Positions 19,675-29,829 of a stretch of DNA of 60,196 bases are shown here, in pieces. Positions within the stretch are counted from its first letter, which is position 1. Every line of letters starts with the position of its first letter. The notes under the pieces were generated by a model, which worked only from the letters and a program-made list of their open reading frames with translations, had not been told where the DNA came from and searched no databases. This stretch comes from Evansella tamaricis. Lineage in GTDB: Bacteria; Bacillota; Bacilli; Bacillales; Salisediminibacteriaceae. A program made the translations under genes and the position numbers. The DNA is taken from NCBI RefSeq assembly GCF_019042215.1, contig NZ_JAHQCS010000110.1, positions 1 to 60,196 of the forward strand, given 5' to 3'.

Positions 19675-21684
19675 TCACCCTTCCGATTTCAATTCAAGGA
19701 TGATATCCCGGAGTTCTGCTGCACGTTCAAAGTTCAGACTCTTCGCAGCGTCCTTCATCTCCGTTTCCATCCGCTCAATTACTTTTTCCCGTTCTTTCTT
19801 ACTCATCTTCTGTTTAGGTGCTGCAAATACTGTTTCTTTTGTTTCATAGCCTTCTTCCGTTTCTGCCGCATAAGTGGCTTGAATAAGGTCAGGGACTGCT
19901 TTTTGTATTGTCTTTGGAGTTATTCCGTGTTTTTCATTATGTTGCTTTTGTATATTACGACGACGTTTCGTTTCTTCTATGGCTATTTCCATGGACTTGG
20001 TCATCTTATCGGCATACATAATAACGTGTCCGTTTGCGTTTCTTGCCGCCCGGCCCATCGTTTGGATCAAGGACCGTTCTGCCCGTAAGAAACCTTCTTT
20101 ATCCGCATCTAGGATGGCGACGAGGGACACTTCGGGTATATCCAACCCTTCCCGAAGAAGATTGATTCCAACAAGAACATCAAAATGTCCAAGACGGAGT
20201 TCCCTAATGATTTGTATACGCTCCAGCGTTTTAATATCAGAATGGAGATAACGGACTTTAATCCCAATTTCCTTTAAGTAATCGGTGAGATCCTCCGACA
20301 TTTTTTTTGTAAGAGTCGTAATTAGCACTCGTTCATTCCGCTCTTTACGGACATGAATTTCTTCCAGGAGGTCATCAATTTGTCCCTCGATCGGACGAAC
20401 ATCAATCGTGGGATCAAGTAGACCTGTGGGACGGATGATCTGCTCCACCATCGTTGGACATGCTTCTAATTCATAAGGTCCAGGGGTAGCGGATACAAAA
20501 ATAGTCTGGTGAATATGTTTCTCGAACTCTTCAAAGCGAAGCGGCCGATTATCCTTTGCAGATGGAAGGCGAAAACCGTGATCCACAAGAACACCTTTCC
20601 TCGCCTGGTCCCCGTTATACATTCCACGCACTTGGGGGAGAGTCACATGGGATTCATCCACCACAATGAGAAAATCTTCCGGGAAGTAATCCAGTAATGT
20701 ATAAGGAGTTGCTCCTGATTCTCGGAATGTTAAATGCCGGGAGTAGTTTTCAATCCCCGAGCAATAACCCATTTCGTGCATCATCTCTATATCATATCTA
20801 GTCCGCTGCTCAAGGCGTTGTGCCTCCAGAAGTTTTCCCTTTTCATTCAAGTCTTTTAACGTCTCTTCCAGTTCTTTCTCAATATTAACGATCGCCCGTT
20901 TTAATTTTTCTTCACGGGTAACGAAGTGAGATGCCGGGTAGATGGCCACATGGTTTCTCTCCCCTAGAATTTCACCAGTCAGGGCATCCACTTCCGTGAT
21001 CCGGTCGATTTCATCTCCGAAGAATTCCACTCGGAGACAATGCTCGTCCCTTGATGCGGGGAAGATTTCCACCACATCTCCCCGTACACGGAAAGTTCCC
21101 CGTGTAAAATTAATATCGTTTCGGTCATACTGAATGTCCACTAAGTCTCTCAACAGTTGATTCCGTTCCTTTTCCATTCCTGTACGCAGTGAGACAACAA
21201 GTTCACTATACTCCGTTGGAGAACCAAGACCATATATACATGACACACTGGCAACGATAATGACATCTTTCCGTTCAAATAAAGAACTGGTGGCAGAATG
21301 TCGTAGTTTATCAATTTCATCATTGATGCTTGCGTCTTTTTCAATGTAAGTGTCGGAGTGTGCGATATAGGCCTCAGGCTGATAGTAATCGTAGTAGCTG
21401 ACGAAGTATTCCACAGCATTGTTTGGGAAAAATTCTTTGAACTCGCTGTAAAGTTGTCCTGCAAGTGTCTTGTTGTGGGCAATAACTAATGTGGGCTTGT
21501 TTATTTCTTTGATGACATTGGAAATGGTGAACGTTTTTCCTGTTCCCGTTGCCCCAAGGAGTGTCTGAAACTTTTTCCCTTCGTTTATCCCATTGACCAA
21601 TTCCTTTATGGCTCTCGGTTGATCCCCTTGAGGGTCATAGTGGGACACAAGTTCAAATGTATTTCCCGAGTCTTGCATCATCAA
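19675..21684 (-). CDS. uvrB: UvrB, excinuclease ABC subunit B
   Basis: The helicase-like subunit that verifies damage and recruits UvrC. It is 669 residues with Walker A GATGTGKT at 44-51, the damage-probing beta-hairpin region ([15 protein letters not shown]), the DEAD-like box [11 protein letters not shown] and helicase motif VI region [12 protein letters not shown]. The C-terminal UVR domain (about 630-665) contacts UvrC. The start is TTG 21684 or ATG 21681; AGGAGG lies 8 or 11 bases upstream respectively. A LexA-type operator precedes the gene. Confidence 0.98.
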   Translation of the reverse strand: MMMQDSGNTFELVSHYDPQGDQPRAIKELVNGINEGKKFQTLLGATGTGKTFTISNVIKEINKPTLVIAHNKTLAGQLYSEFKEFFPNNAVEYFVSYYDYYQPEAYIAHSDTYIEKDASINDEIDKLRHSATSSLFERKDVIIVASVSCIYGLGSPTEYSELVVSLRTGMEKERNQLLRDLVDIQYDRNDINFTRGTFRVRGDVVEIFPASRDEHCLRVEFFGDEIDRITEVDALTGEILGERNHVAIYPASHFVTREEKLKRAIVNIEKELEETLKDLNEKGKLLEAQRLEQRTRYDIEMMHEMGYCSGIENYSRHLTFRESGATPYTLLDYFPEDFLIVVDESHVTLPQVRGMYNGDQARKGVLVDHGFRLPSAKDNRPLRFEEFEKHIHQTIFVSATPGPYELEACPTMVEQIIRPTGLLDPTIDVRPIEGQIDDLLEEIHVRKERNERVLITTLTKKMSEDLTDYLKEIGIKVRYLHSDIKTLERIQIIRELRLGHFDVLVGINLLREGLDIPEVSLVAILDADKEGFLRAERSLIQTMGRAARNANGHVIMYADKMTKSMEIAIEETKRRRNIQKQHNEKHGITPKTIQKAVPDLIQATYAAETEEGYETKETVFAAPKQKMSKKEREKVIERMETEMKDAAKSLNFERAAELRDIILELKSEG

Positions 21685-21964
21685 TTCGGCTACCTCCTCT
21701 TTTGGAAAAATAAATTGATCTATTGAAGCAGTTTTTTATGTGATCTTCTTTTAGTTGTATATTAATATGGATCTTCTTTGCATTATTGTGAGTGTTCAGT
21801 TCAGTTAGTGTTGAAAGGGATAAGATTGCTATCCTTTATCATTACGAAAATTAGAGTGAAATGCAACTTTTTCGCTTTCAATTTAGTCTATCAACTTTTA
21901 CCAATCCATTCGGTTGATTTTAAGGAAAACGCCTCTCTTAATCCATTCTTAACAATTCTGACTC

Positions 21965-22003
21965 ATTATAACACAAGATCACACCGAAGCGAACATATAT
22001 TCG
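21965..22003 (-). promoter_or_regulatory. LexA (DinR)-type operator and -10 box of uvrBA
   Basis: The sequence CGAACATATATTCG at 21990-22003 differs by one base from the B. subtilis SOS box CGAACATATGTTCG. A TATAAT hexamer lies at 21970-21965 on the minus strand, placing the operator over the -35 region. The untranslated leader to uvrB would be about 275 nt, in which I see no gene. The -35 hexamer itself is weak. Confidence 0.75.
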
Positions 22004-22013
22004 TTTAAATATT

Positions 22014-22090
22014 GTCACGATATTGTCACGGACCTGGTCCCCGAATTATCTGTGAACTTTCACAAAATTGTGCGGGACCAGGTCCGTGAC
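22014..22090. repeat. Pair of REP-like palindromes between uvrB and minJ
   Basis: 22014-22057 has the core CGGACCTGGTCCCCG with a GTCAC left end and a GTGAAC right end. 22059-22090 has TTTCACAAAATTGTGCGGGA and the core CCAGG. The central base is T in one and A in the other, so the two face in opposite directions. Confidence 0.75.
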
Positions 22091-22101
22091 AAAAAAAGCA
22101 A

Positions 22102-22140
22102 AAAAACTTTCACAAACGTATAGAGTTTGTGAAAGTTTTT
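22102..22140 (-). terminator. Terminator of minJ
   Basis: A perfect 16-bp stem AAAAACTTTCACAAAC / GTTTGTGAAAGTTTTT with a 7-nt loop. T runs at both ends would allow bidirectional termination. It lies 43 bp past the minJ stop. Confidence 0.8.
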
Positions 22141-22182
22141 GGGTTTGCTAATATTTATGGGTAAGGTCGTATGGAATGGAAG

Positions 22183-24576
22183 TTACTTCTTGTCTTTACC
22201 TTCGTCATCCTTTTCTAACGTTGGTCTCCACTTGTTTCGTTGTGGCTGCGTCTTTCTAAATTCATCATAAAACGCGGAAAGTCCTGCAGCTTGACCATAT
22301 GGAAGATCCCCACGTTCTGGTCTCCGTTCCATTTGGTCTAATTTCCCTTGCTCTCCGTAAGCAGATTCATTTTTCAGCTTGGTAGAATCATCTTCTTCTT
22401 CAACATTTGCATTATTTTGATCCTGATCCAATTCCCATTCTTCCGTGGCAGATGCTGACTCCCTGAACCCCTTTAATTTAGCAAAGAAATCATCTTCTGA
22501 ATCTGTTCCATCTTTTCCATCTTCCATGGATTCATCATCGTCTAAGACGTCCCAGAGCGTTTCTTCATTAGGTGCTCTTGAAGATACCGATTCTTGTCTC
22601 TTCACCTCATCCCAATGCCCTGTTTTTGTTGCCTCACTATCATTTAAAACAGTTGGACGAGAAGCTGTTGCATCACTATTTTTATCTGCTTGTCTTCCAT
22701 AACCTTTTTCATTTGCATTAAACTCAAATTCATCCGAGGCATTTTCATTTGCATTAAGCCCAGTTTGATCATCTTGATCATTTTCATTCTCGCTAGATTC
22801 GGTTTCATCATGATTTATTCCATTTATATTAAACTCGGTTTCTTCATGATTAATTTCACGTGCAGATAACTCTGGGTCATCTGGGTCATCTTCATTTTCA
22901 GAAGATGCATTATCAGTTTCCGAATAAACTTTATAATCATTTTGTGAATAAATTTCAGAATCATATTCAGTTTCGAATTCAGTATCATTTTCAGTATCGT
23001 TTTCAGTATCATATCCAGTATCGTTTTCAGTATCATATCCAGTATCGTTTTCAGTATCATATCCAGTATCGTTTTCAGTATCATTTTCAATCAATTCAGT
23101 TTCATCAAATGTAAATTCCGGTCTTGCTCCGCTTACATTTGAATCAGCTTCATTCATACCATCTGTTTTATTATCATTTAAGTCGTCTTCCCCTGTAGAG
23201 TCAATTTCACCTTGGTGGTGAGGAGTAAGCTCTGCGTCAGCAGGGGCGTCGTGATTTTCTGTCTCCCACAAAGTCCCCTGTTCGATTACGCCATCCCCAG
23301 TTCCATCCACGACACTTTGTTTTTCCGTATCAGGGGTCTTCGCCACATTCCGGTCTTGATGGATCACAACGGAGGAACGGAGTCCGCGGGCAGACAGGTT
23401 GTTCCCTTCCCCATCATCAGGGACGAAGAGGAGTCCAATTTGATAATGATCCCCCTCAAAGATAGATGATTGGGCAAATCGAATTTCTCCTGCGTAATCC
23501 AGTACTTCCAGTTTACAATAGGCGGAATTTTTCTGTAAGGCTTCGTAAACGTCTCTTTGGGTGTAAACTTCTAAGCCATTCACTTTGGTGATGATTTCCC
23601 CAACTTCTATTCCCATCTTCTCTGCTGTAGAGTGGGGAAGGATACCGAGAACAACAAGTCCTTGTTGCCTTTGGCTAAAAATACTGTTTTGTTTACTTTC
23701 CGATGAGCGTTGTGAGTAATAAACGATTTCCCGTCCAAGAATAATAAATCCGGCCACTGCTGGGAATAGGAATGTCCAATACGTGGCGGCACCAGCAATC
23801 AGTGCTGCCAATATTCCTAACAGCAGCAGGCGTTTTCCGATCAATTTTATAGCATAAGAAGGATAGTCACTTTTAATAATGGCATGGATTCCAATTACAA
23901 ATGGTACAAACATAAATCCGTTGGCCGCACTGCCCGAGGACGGAAACAGAGGCCACCAGCTATCTAAGCTGATTGTACCCATAGGAATTAAAACAAAGAT
24001 TGGTAAGAACCATAAGCGATTTACCTTATGGGCTCCAACTGTTTTTCCCCGTTTACTTTTATAGAGCATTGGAGATGTTTTTTTCCAGCCGTTTGTTAGG
24101 ATCAAAAGAGATTCGGTTAGGAGAAGGATTACTAACAGCCATACAAAACCTATTGGATTCATGCCGCTAAGTTCAAACAGGAAATCATTCAGCCAAGGAT
24201 AGTCTGTCCCCCCTTGTGGTAAAAAGAGGGCGATGATAAGGGCAATGGATCCGACCATTGTCATGCTTAGCAATCTGGCGTTTTTAAAAGGCAAAAACAG
24301 GATCCATATGACAGCTAATAGTATCATCATGCTAAATGGAATTTCGATACCGATTCCCGCGACGATCAAGGAAATGACAATGATAAAACCGAGACTTATT
24401 AATAATGGATAGGTCAATTCATGGATAACATCGTATACTCTTGTATGGAAATCTTTTCTCTCCCGTTTCACACGGGCTAACCCAATCCAAATGGCCGCAA
24501 GAAAAAAGAGATAGGTTAAGGGGTGTAACCACAACCGTCCCAATGCTTTTAATAATTCTAAGGCAACGATATCCAT
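22183..24576 (-). CDS. minJ: MinJ-like division-site membrane protein with very long acidic C-terminus
   Basis: In B. subtilis MinJ bridges DivIVA and MinD at the septum and poles. The first 290 residues contain about seven membrane segments (LTYLFFLAAIWIGLA, YPLLISLGFIIVISLIVAGI). A PDZ domain follows near residues 305-385 (GLVVLGILPHSTAEKMGIEV, GEIITKVNGLEVYTQRDVYE). Family members are about 400 residues; this one has 797. The extra ~400 residues are rich in Asp, Glu, Asn, Ser and Thr and include three TENDTGYD octapeptides plus degenerate copies. Such a tail is probably disordered. The gene lies between uvrBA and ctpB as minJ does in bacilli. Core function is likely conserved; the tail's role is unknown. 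Confidence 0.85.
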   Translation of the reverse strand: MDIVALELLKALGRLWLHPLTYLFFLAAIWIGLARVKRERKDFHTRVYDVIHELTYPLLISLGFIIVISLIVAGIGIEIPFSMMILLAVIWILFLPFKNARLLSMTMVGSIALIIALFLPQGGTDYPWLNDFLFELSGMNPIGFVWLLVILLLTESLLILTNGWKKTSPMLYKSKRGKTVGAHKVNRLWFLPIFVLIPMGTISLDSWWPLFPSSGSAANGFMFVPFVIGIHAIIKSDYPSYAIKLIGKRLLLLGILAALIAGAATYWTFLFPAVAGFIILGREIVYYSQRSSESKQNSIFSQRQQGLVVLGILPHSTAEKMGIEVGEIITKVNGLEVYTQRDVYEALQKNSAYCKLEVLDYAGEIRFAQSSIFEGDHYQIGLLFVPDDGEGNNLSARGLRSSVVIHQDRNVAKTPDTEKQSVVDGTGDGVIEQGTLWETENHDAPADAELTPHHQGEIDSTGEDDLNDNKTDGMNEADSNVSGARPEFTFDETELIENDTENDTGYDTENDTGYDTENDTGYDTENDTENDTEFETEYDSEIYSQNDYKVYSETDNASSENEDDPDDPELSAREINHEETEFNINGINHDETESSENENDQDDQTGLNANENASDEFEFNANEKGYGRQADKNSDATASRPTVLNDSEATKTGHWDEVKRQESVSSRAPNEETLWDVLDDDESMEDGKDGTDSEDDFFAKLKGFRESASATEEWELDQDQNNANVEEEDDSTKLKNESAYGEQGKLDQMERRPERGDLPYGQAAGLSAFYDEFRKTQPQRNKWRPTLEKDDEGKDKK
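22976..23093 (-). repeat. 24-bp in-frame tandem repeat in minJ
   Basis: A 24-bp unit (plus strand GTTTTCAGTATC + ATATCCAGTATC) occurs exactly at 22999, 23023 and 23047, flanked by 12-bp half units. Each unit encodes eight acidic residues, so copy-number change by slippage would keep the frame. It is likely to vary between strains. Confidence 0.85.
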
Positions 24577-25343
24577 AAAAATTCCTCCTCTATTATTAAG
24601 TTTCGTAGTCTAATTAGTAGTTGATAGTAGTAGTATCGGTCAAAATTTAATTCCTGTAAGAGATAATATAGATTTATATGTAAGAGAATCAATTTCATCA
24701 TTCAATATTTCACTATAAAAACGAACGTTATTCTTAATACAGGATAATCTCGTTCGATTTCCGCTGCAGCTGCAGACGGACGCTTAACCACGGTAAGTTT
24801 TAAGATTCATATGATTCATCCAATTAATACGATTCGTTGATTCGTTGATGATAAAAAAATTGTTTAGCAGAAGATTTTGATATTTGTTACTTATACGTTC
24901 AGTGCAGTTGTTTGTGATGAAACAGACAGTTGAAGCGAGTATAGTATAATTAAAAAAATATCCTTCTCTTCATTGTAATTCAATTTGTGTAAAAAAAAAG
25001 TACTTTTTACACAATCAGTGGAAATTTACCTCACCAATATTACCCATCTGGCCATTTTGTGATGGGATTTGGCTTCGGTTTCATTTCCGAATTACCAAAA
25101 GTCATATATTGCGACCGGATGAATGTAACTTCCTATCTTTTAAGGCCATAGCTCCGGTACCGACCGAACGAATATGAATTGCTCTCTTCCCGATACTATC
25201 TAGCTGCCATTACGACCAACCGGATGAAGTGGACGGAGTGAAGAGGAAAAAGGAGCCTCATCATGTCAGAGAAATCTCTAACCTCCTGAGGCCCCTTGTA
25301 AAAATTTATTTTAATATCTCAATACTCTACATTAATATATTTT
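24577..25343. other. Intergenic region minJ-ctpB
   Basis: No gene is supported in these 767 bp. It contains an inverted repeat at 24985-25014 (TTGTGTAAAAA / TTTTTACACAA, 8-nt loop), a CTGCAGCTGCAG-like palindrome near 24765 and the ctpB terminator at its right end. Base composition is AT-rich in the left half. Confidence 0.5.
25245..25297 (-). terminator. Terminator of ctpB
   Basis: On the minus strand AGGGGCCTCA pairs with TGAGGCTCCT (one wobble) and an inner AGAGATTTCTCT also folds; TTTTTCC follows. It lies about 50 bp beyond the ctpB stop. Confidence 0.6.
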
Positions 25344-26837
25344 TTATTCGGTCAATAATTCCAAGGCCTTCTTAAGTTGAAGGTCGTGTTCCCGTCCTTG
25401 GATTGTATTAATAAGTTCCACTTGAAGGAGTTCAGCGGTTTTATGATCTATTTCTCCTGTCACATCAATGCCCATTTCAGTTTGAAATTCTCTCACTGCC
25501 GCTTCCGTTTCTTGGCTGAAGTATCCGTCTTCTCTTCCTGGATTAAAACCAAGTCCTCCCAGCATAATCTGGGCATTACCAATGTGATCGCTGGTCATAT
25601 CAAGAGTTAACGATTCCTCTTCATTTACAACAATAGGTGAGACGTAAAAGTACTCCGGTTGTGAGACTTCTACGGTTGGTTCTACCCCTTCTTCATTGAT
25701 GTTATTCCCTGCTGAGGTTAACCAACGATATAATGTCAATTTTATTTCACTTCCGTCACCCATACGTAGGCTTTGTTGCACAGTTCCTTTGCCAAAGGTT
25801 GTTTTCCCAACGATATCATAGCCTCCTGCCTCTTTTAAAGCAGCTGCTAAAATCTCTGATGCTGAGGCACTCCCTTCATTAATTAAACCAACAATAGGAT
25901 ACGGTTTAACTTCTTCTAAATTAGAGATATGTCGCATCCGTTCCCCATTACGGTTTTCAATCTGAACAACTGGTTCCCCGCCTGGAATGATTAAATTACC
26001 TATATCTTCGACACTTTGTAAAAACCCGCCTGGATTTCCACGGACATCAATGATCAATCCTTCAATCCCCTGTTCCTCTAATGCCACTAACTCTTCTTCA
26101 AACCTTTGTGCTGTATTCTCAGAAAAGGATCTTAATTCAATGATACCAATTGTCTTACCGTTTTCTTCCACTACTTCACTTAGAACAGTTTCAATTGGGA
26201 TCGTATCTCGTACGACATCCAATTCCAAAAGCTCATTCACACCTGGACGCTGAATCGTAAGGGTAACGGTTGTCCCCTTTTCCCCACGAATTTTTAGAAC
26301 TGCTTCATATAAAGAAAGTCCTTCTATATCTTCCCCATCTACTTCAATAACTTGATCATTAGGTCTAATTCCTGCCCTCTCTGCCGGTGAATCACGGAAA
26401 GGTGCCACAATGGTAACTCTTCCATTGGTCATACTTACTTCCGCACCAATTCCTTCGAAAGATGAATCCAGTGATTCCATAAACTCTTGAGCTGTCGATT
26501 CATCCATATAAACAGAGTAAGGGTCTTCGAGAGTTCCAAGCATTCCGGAGATAGCACCTTCCACCAACTTTTGACTGTCAATTTCTTCCACGTATCTCTC
26601 TAGAATGATTTCGTAGGCAGCAGTGAATTTTTCAATATCACTTTGGTTGACATCAGCGATTGTGGGTTGTTCGTCCACTTCATCACTGTATGTCCCATCA
26701 TCATTTGTTTGTTCGATAACTGGTGCGGCTTCCCCATTACCTATAAGATTCATTCCAACATACATCCCGCTTGCACCTAAGAGGATTGAAAGTCCAATTA
26801 TTACCGGCACTAACGCTTTATTCATATTAACATTCAT
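25344..26837 (-). CDS. ctpB: CtpB-like S41 carboxyl-terminal processing protease
   Basis: A secreted, membrane-anchored serine protease of 497 residues. In B. subtilis CtpB activates sporulation signalling by cleaving SpoIVFA. An uncleaved signal or anchor helix is at about 5-27 (ALVPVIIGLSILLGASGMYV). A PDZ domain spans about 110-190. The S41 catalytic region contains the Ser in NEGSASASEILAAALKEAGG and the Lys in GKTTFGKGTVQQSL. A peptidoglycan-binding domain is at the C-terminus (about 415-480, GFNPGREDGYFSQETEAAVR). The ATG at 26837 has GAGGTG five bases upstream and is preferred to an upstream start. It sits downstream of the EnvC-like gene, as in other bacilli. Confidence 0.9.
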   Translation of the reverse strand: MNVNMNKALVPVIIGLSILLGASGMYVGMNLIGNGEAAPVIEQTNDDGTYSDEVDEQPTIADVNQSDIEKFTAAYEIILERYVEEIDSQKLVEGAISGMLGTLEDPYSVYMDESTAQEFMESLDSSFEGIGAEVSMTNGRVTIVAPFRDSPAERAGIRPNDQVIEVDGEDIEGLSLYEAVLKIRGEKGTTVTLTIQRPGVNELLELDVVRDTIPIETVLSEVVEENGKTIGIIELRSFSENTAQRFEEELVALEEQGIEGLIIDVRGNPGGFLQSVEDIGNLIIPGGEPVVQIENRNGERMRHISNLEEVKPYPIVGLINEGSASASEILAAALKEAGGYDIVGKTTFGKGTVQQSLRMGDGSEIKLTLYRWLTSAGNNINEEGVEPTVEVSQPEYFYVSPIVVNEEESLTLDMTSDHIGNAQIMLGGLGFNPGREDGYFSQETEAAVREFQTEMGIDVTGEIDHKTAELLQVELINTIQGREHDLQLKKALELLTE

Positions 26838-27438
26838 GTCTTCACCTCTTCTGAGCGTCTTTAATTCTAGATGCATTTTCTATAAAATATTCGTTTATGT
26901 TAGAGACTGTTTTGTTCCAAGACTGATAATTGTTCCTAGAACGATTTATGACTAAATCTGATCATATTCTGTGTCAAATGTCAATGTCACTGACAGTAGT
27001 CTTATACATTAGTATATAAAGCACAGCATGATAAAAAAACTTGACTTTAATATACGTAATCGCACTTTCATCATAACAAAAATTAGTATTTAATTAAAAC
27101 CTTATCCCTTGTCTATTTAAAGAAAACTTGGCTTATTATATGCAATCCTCCTTTAATTATGTATTCATGGGATTTTTATGAAATGTCATTTAGTAGGACA
27201 ATACGTTTAAAATCATTCATTATTCATTATTCATTATGAAGTAATTTCGAATAGGCACCTTCTTAAGCTACCAAAATCTTAGCCATTTTACTAAACGATT
27301 TCCGTGGCGTGGGTGGATCCATGAATATCACACACATGGCATTCCGATTCTAGTTCGTAAAATATAAGAAAAAGATCACCTGCTATACTTATACAGATGA
27401 TCTTATGCTAAATTTAGTTGAAAATTATCATATGTTTA
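26838..27438. other. Intergenic region ctpB-envC
   Basis: No gene is supported. An ATTCATT-type short repeat is seen at about 27211-27237 and the terminator of the upstream M23 gene at 27372-27404. The remainder is AT-rich, and I see no convincing promoter in it. Confidence 0.5.
27372..27404 (-). terminator. Terminator of the EnvC-like gene
   Basis: On the minus strand AAGATCATCTG pairs with CAGGTGATCTT around an 11-nt loop and is followed by TTTCTTAT. It lies 35 bp past the stop codon. Confidence 0.7.
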
Positions 27439-28797
27439 TTAGTTCAAATATGGTGCAGGGTTAACGGCAGAACTTCTGCCAGAATACCCGCCCGGGTGCA
27501 ATTCAAAGTGTAAATGTACCCCAGTAGAATCCCCTGTCGTACCCATTACCCCGATAACTTGTCCACGACTTACCCGTTGCCCTGGAGAAACATTAAAGGA
27601 TGCTAAATGGGCATATAATGTAGTATATGGTTTTCCGTCAATGATGTGTGAAATCATGATCGTATTACCGAACCCACCCATCCAGCTCGTCTGAATAACC
27701 GTACCTGCTTCAGCAGCATATATTGGTGGGTTTCTTACCCCTCCATGTCCAAAATCTATCCCGTTGTGTGGGCGAACCACCCTATAAATCGGGTGAAGTC
27801 GATTTGGATTGAAAGGAGATGTAACGCCTCCATTTGCAGGTCTAAAGAGTTTTCCTGCATTATTATTAGATTCACCGCCACTACCTTGACTAGTATCAGT
27901 GTTATTGTTATTCCCAGTTTGTTGCTGCTGTTGTTCTTGTTGCCGTTGGCGCTCCAGTTCTTCCTGCTTTTTTCGTTCCTCTTCCTGGCGCCGCTTTTCC
28001 TCTTCGATTCGGCGCTGTTCCTCTTCCCACAGCTTTAACTCTTTTTTCGCTGCTTCTTCTTGCGCCTTTAAAAACTGCTGTTCTTCTTCAATGGACATGA
28101 TCTGTTCTTGAAGAGAATAGCCTTTTTTCACTAATCTTTCAATAATCTTATCCTTTTCTTCCTTTTGTTCTTCCAATTCAGCCATAAGAATCTCTAACTC
28201 TTCCATTTGAGTTTCAAGACCTTCGAGTTCTCCCTCTAACATCGTTTTCGCCAATTCTAACGCTTCTTTATCAAGAACGTGTTGCTCTAAAATATGACGA
28301 TCCTGCTGAGCGATTGTACTTAATGCGGATACCCGTTCAATTAAATCTCCGAAACTTTGAGCCCCTAGAATTACTTCTATGTAATTGATGACTCCGCCCG
28401 TTTTGTACATGTTGCGGACACGATCTTTCAATAGTGCATCCCGTTGGGCAATTCGCTCTTCCAACTCAACAATATCTTCCCTAAGTAACTCAATTCTTGT
28501 TTTCGTTTCGTCTATCTCAGCTTGTTTTTCATCAATTCTCTCATTAGTGACTGCCATACTTTCATCTAACCGACGAATTTCACTCTCTAAAGCTTGAATC
28601 TCACTTTCTACTTCCTGCAACTCTTGTTCTGCCTGATTTGCCTCATTGCGGAGTTCACTTTGCTGTTCCTGGTAGGAATCTATTTGTTCTTCCAAATCCC
28701 TGCCTGTATTCGCCTCAGCAGAAGTTAATAAATCTCCTGTAAATGGCATCAATACTAACAATAACGCCAAACTTACAAATATGAGTCTACGGTTCAT
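27439..28797 (-). CDS. EnvC/PcsB-like murein hydrolase activator with M23 domain
   Basis: A 452-residue secreted protein. A signal peptide is at residues 1-28 (LIFVSLALLLVLMPFTGDLL). Long coiled coils follow at about 35-115 and 160-290, then a Gln/Asn/Gly-rich linker. The C-terminal LytM/M23 domain (about 330-445) has the zinc ligands intact: HNGIDFGHGG (HxxxD) and GVHLHFELHPGG (HxH). Complete ligands suggest real endopeptidase activity, unlike E. coli EnvC. It lies directly downstream of ftsEX, whose membrane complex controls such coiled-coil hydrolases at the division site or sidewall (EnvC in E. coli, PcsB in streptococci, CwlO in B. subtilis). The name is by analogy. Confidence 0.88.
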   Translation of the reverse strand: MNRRLIFVSLALLLVLMPFTGDLLTSAEANTGRDLEEQIDSYQEQQSELRNEANQAEQELQEVESEIQALESEIRRLDESMAVTNERIDEKQAEIDETKTRIELLREDIVELEERIAQRDALLKDRVRNMYKTGGVINYIEVILGAQSFGDLIERVSALSTIAQQDRHILEQHVLDKEALELAKTMLEGELEGLETQMEELEILMAELEEQKEEKDKIIERLVKKGYSLQEQIMSIEEEQQFLKAQEEAAKKELKLWEEEQRRIEEEKRRQEEERKKQEELERQRQQEQQQQQTGNNNNTDTSQGSGGESNNNAGKLFRPANGGVTSPFNPNRLHPIYRVVRPHNGIDFGHGGVRNPPIYAAEAGTVIQTSWMGGFGNTIMISHIIDGKPYTTLYAHLASFNVSPGQRVSRGQVIGVMGTTGDSTGVHLHFELHPGGYSGRSSAVNPAPYLN

Positions 28798-28886
28798 AGA
28801 TTTCCCCCCCTTAAGTACTGTTAACTTCTCATTTCTACGCTGTCACATAAACATTATTGTTCTATATAGTTAACCGTTTGGTGAGA

Positions 28887-28918
28887 CTATAGAACAGCCT
28901 GTAAAAGCTGTTCTATAG
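28887..28918 (-). terminator. Hairpin between ftsX and the EnvC-like gene
   Basis: A perfect 12-bp stem CTATAGAACAGC / GCTGTTCTATAG with an 8-nt loop and no T run. It may be a weak terminator or a processing and stability hairpin that sets ftsEX against the downstream hydrolase gene. Confidence 0.45.
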
Positions 28919-28935
28919 TATTAATAAAACACCTA

Positions 28936-29829
28936 TTAAACTCTTAAGAACTTACGAACACTCATCATGCTACCCCAAATACCTACAAATGCACCGATAG
29001 CCATTAATAGGGATCCCATTTGGAATACTAATGGGGTGGTCGGTAAGAATTGGAAGAAATCAAGTCCTGTTTGCACTCCTATGCTATTGTAAAAACTTGC
29101 GTATCCATAAGACAAAATAGTGACTGGCACAACCGCACCAAGTACACCAAGAAGGAGACCTTCTACAAAGAACGGCCAGCGTATAAATCCATTTGTTGCA
29201 CCAACCAGTTTCATAATTTGAATCTCGCGTTTTCGAGCAATAATCGTAAGTTTAATTGTATTTGCAATTAAAAACATGGCTGTAAACATTAATCCAAGAA
29301 TAAGAATTAAGCCAACAGTACGAATTAAATCCGTCGCTGTGAATAATTGATCGAAGATATCTTTTCCATATTCCACATTTTCCACATGGGGAAGTTCCTC
29401 AATATCCAATGCAATGAGATCTGTTTCCTGTGGATCCTCTGCTTGTACAACAAAAACATCATTTAAAGGATTTTCATCACGTAATGTTTCAAAAATATCT
29501 CCTTGTTCTCCCAAACTTTCAATTAAAGTATCAAGTCCTTCTTCTTTTGGAACAAATTCGACATTCTCCACACCTTCAAGACTTTCCAATTCAGTAAGCA
29601 ATTCCTCTTGTTGATCTCCCGTTGCAGTAATGTCTATAAAAACACGAACTTCCACATCTTCTTCTAAAGACTTTGCAAAGTGATTAACATTCATAATAAG
29701 AAGCAAGAAGGCACCTACAACGAATAACATGACCGTCACTGCGCTGATGGAAGCAAACGTCATCCAGCCATTCCTTACAATATTCTTTCCGCCTTCTTTT
29801 ATATGTCTAGCTAAAGATCTACCTTTCAT
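28936..29829 (-). CDS. ftsX: FtsX, cell-division ABC transporter-like permease
   Basis: The membrane partner of FtsE, 297 residues. One helix is near 22-45, then an extracellular domain of about 110 residues rich in Asp and Glu (LTELESLEGVENVEFV) that contacts a peptidoglycan hydrolase, then three helices near 170-290. In B. subtilis FtsEX also acts in sporulation septum orientation and activates CwlO. The start overlaps the ftsE stop by 11 bp. The neighbouring M23 coiled-coil protein is the likely controlled hydrolase. Confidence 0.95.
   Translation of the reverse strand: MKGRSLARHIKEGGKNIVRNGWMTFASISAVTVMLFVVGAFLLLIMNVNHFAKSLEEDVEVRVFIDITATGDQQEELLTELESLEGVENVEFVPKEEGLDTLIESLGEQGDIFETLRDENPLNDVFVVQAEDPQETDLIALDIEELPHVENVEYGKDIFDQLFTATDLIRTVGLILILGLMFTAMFLIANTIKLTIIARKREIQIMKLVGATNGFIRWPFFVEGLLLGVLGAVVPVTILSYGYASFYNSIGVQTGLDFFQFLPTTPLVFQMGSLLMAIGAFVGIWGSMMSVRKFLRV

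Noticed and set aside
21685-22182. A csbA-like gene upstream of uvrB, as in B. subtilis
   Set aside because: No minus-strand frame here encodes a small membrane protein; the region holds the LexA box, REP pair and the minJ terminator. A plus-strand 76-codon frame lacks a ribosome site and overlaps the promoter.
22824-23114. Open frames of 84-88 codons on both strands inside minJ
   Set aside because: They result from the 24-bp repeat lacking stops in several frames. The minJ frame is the one supported by the PDZ and membrane parts.
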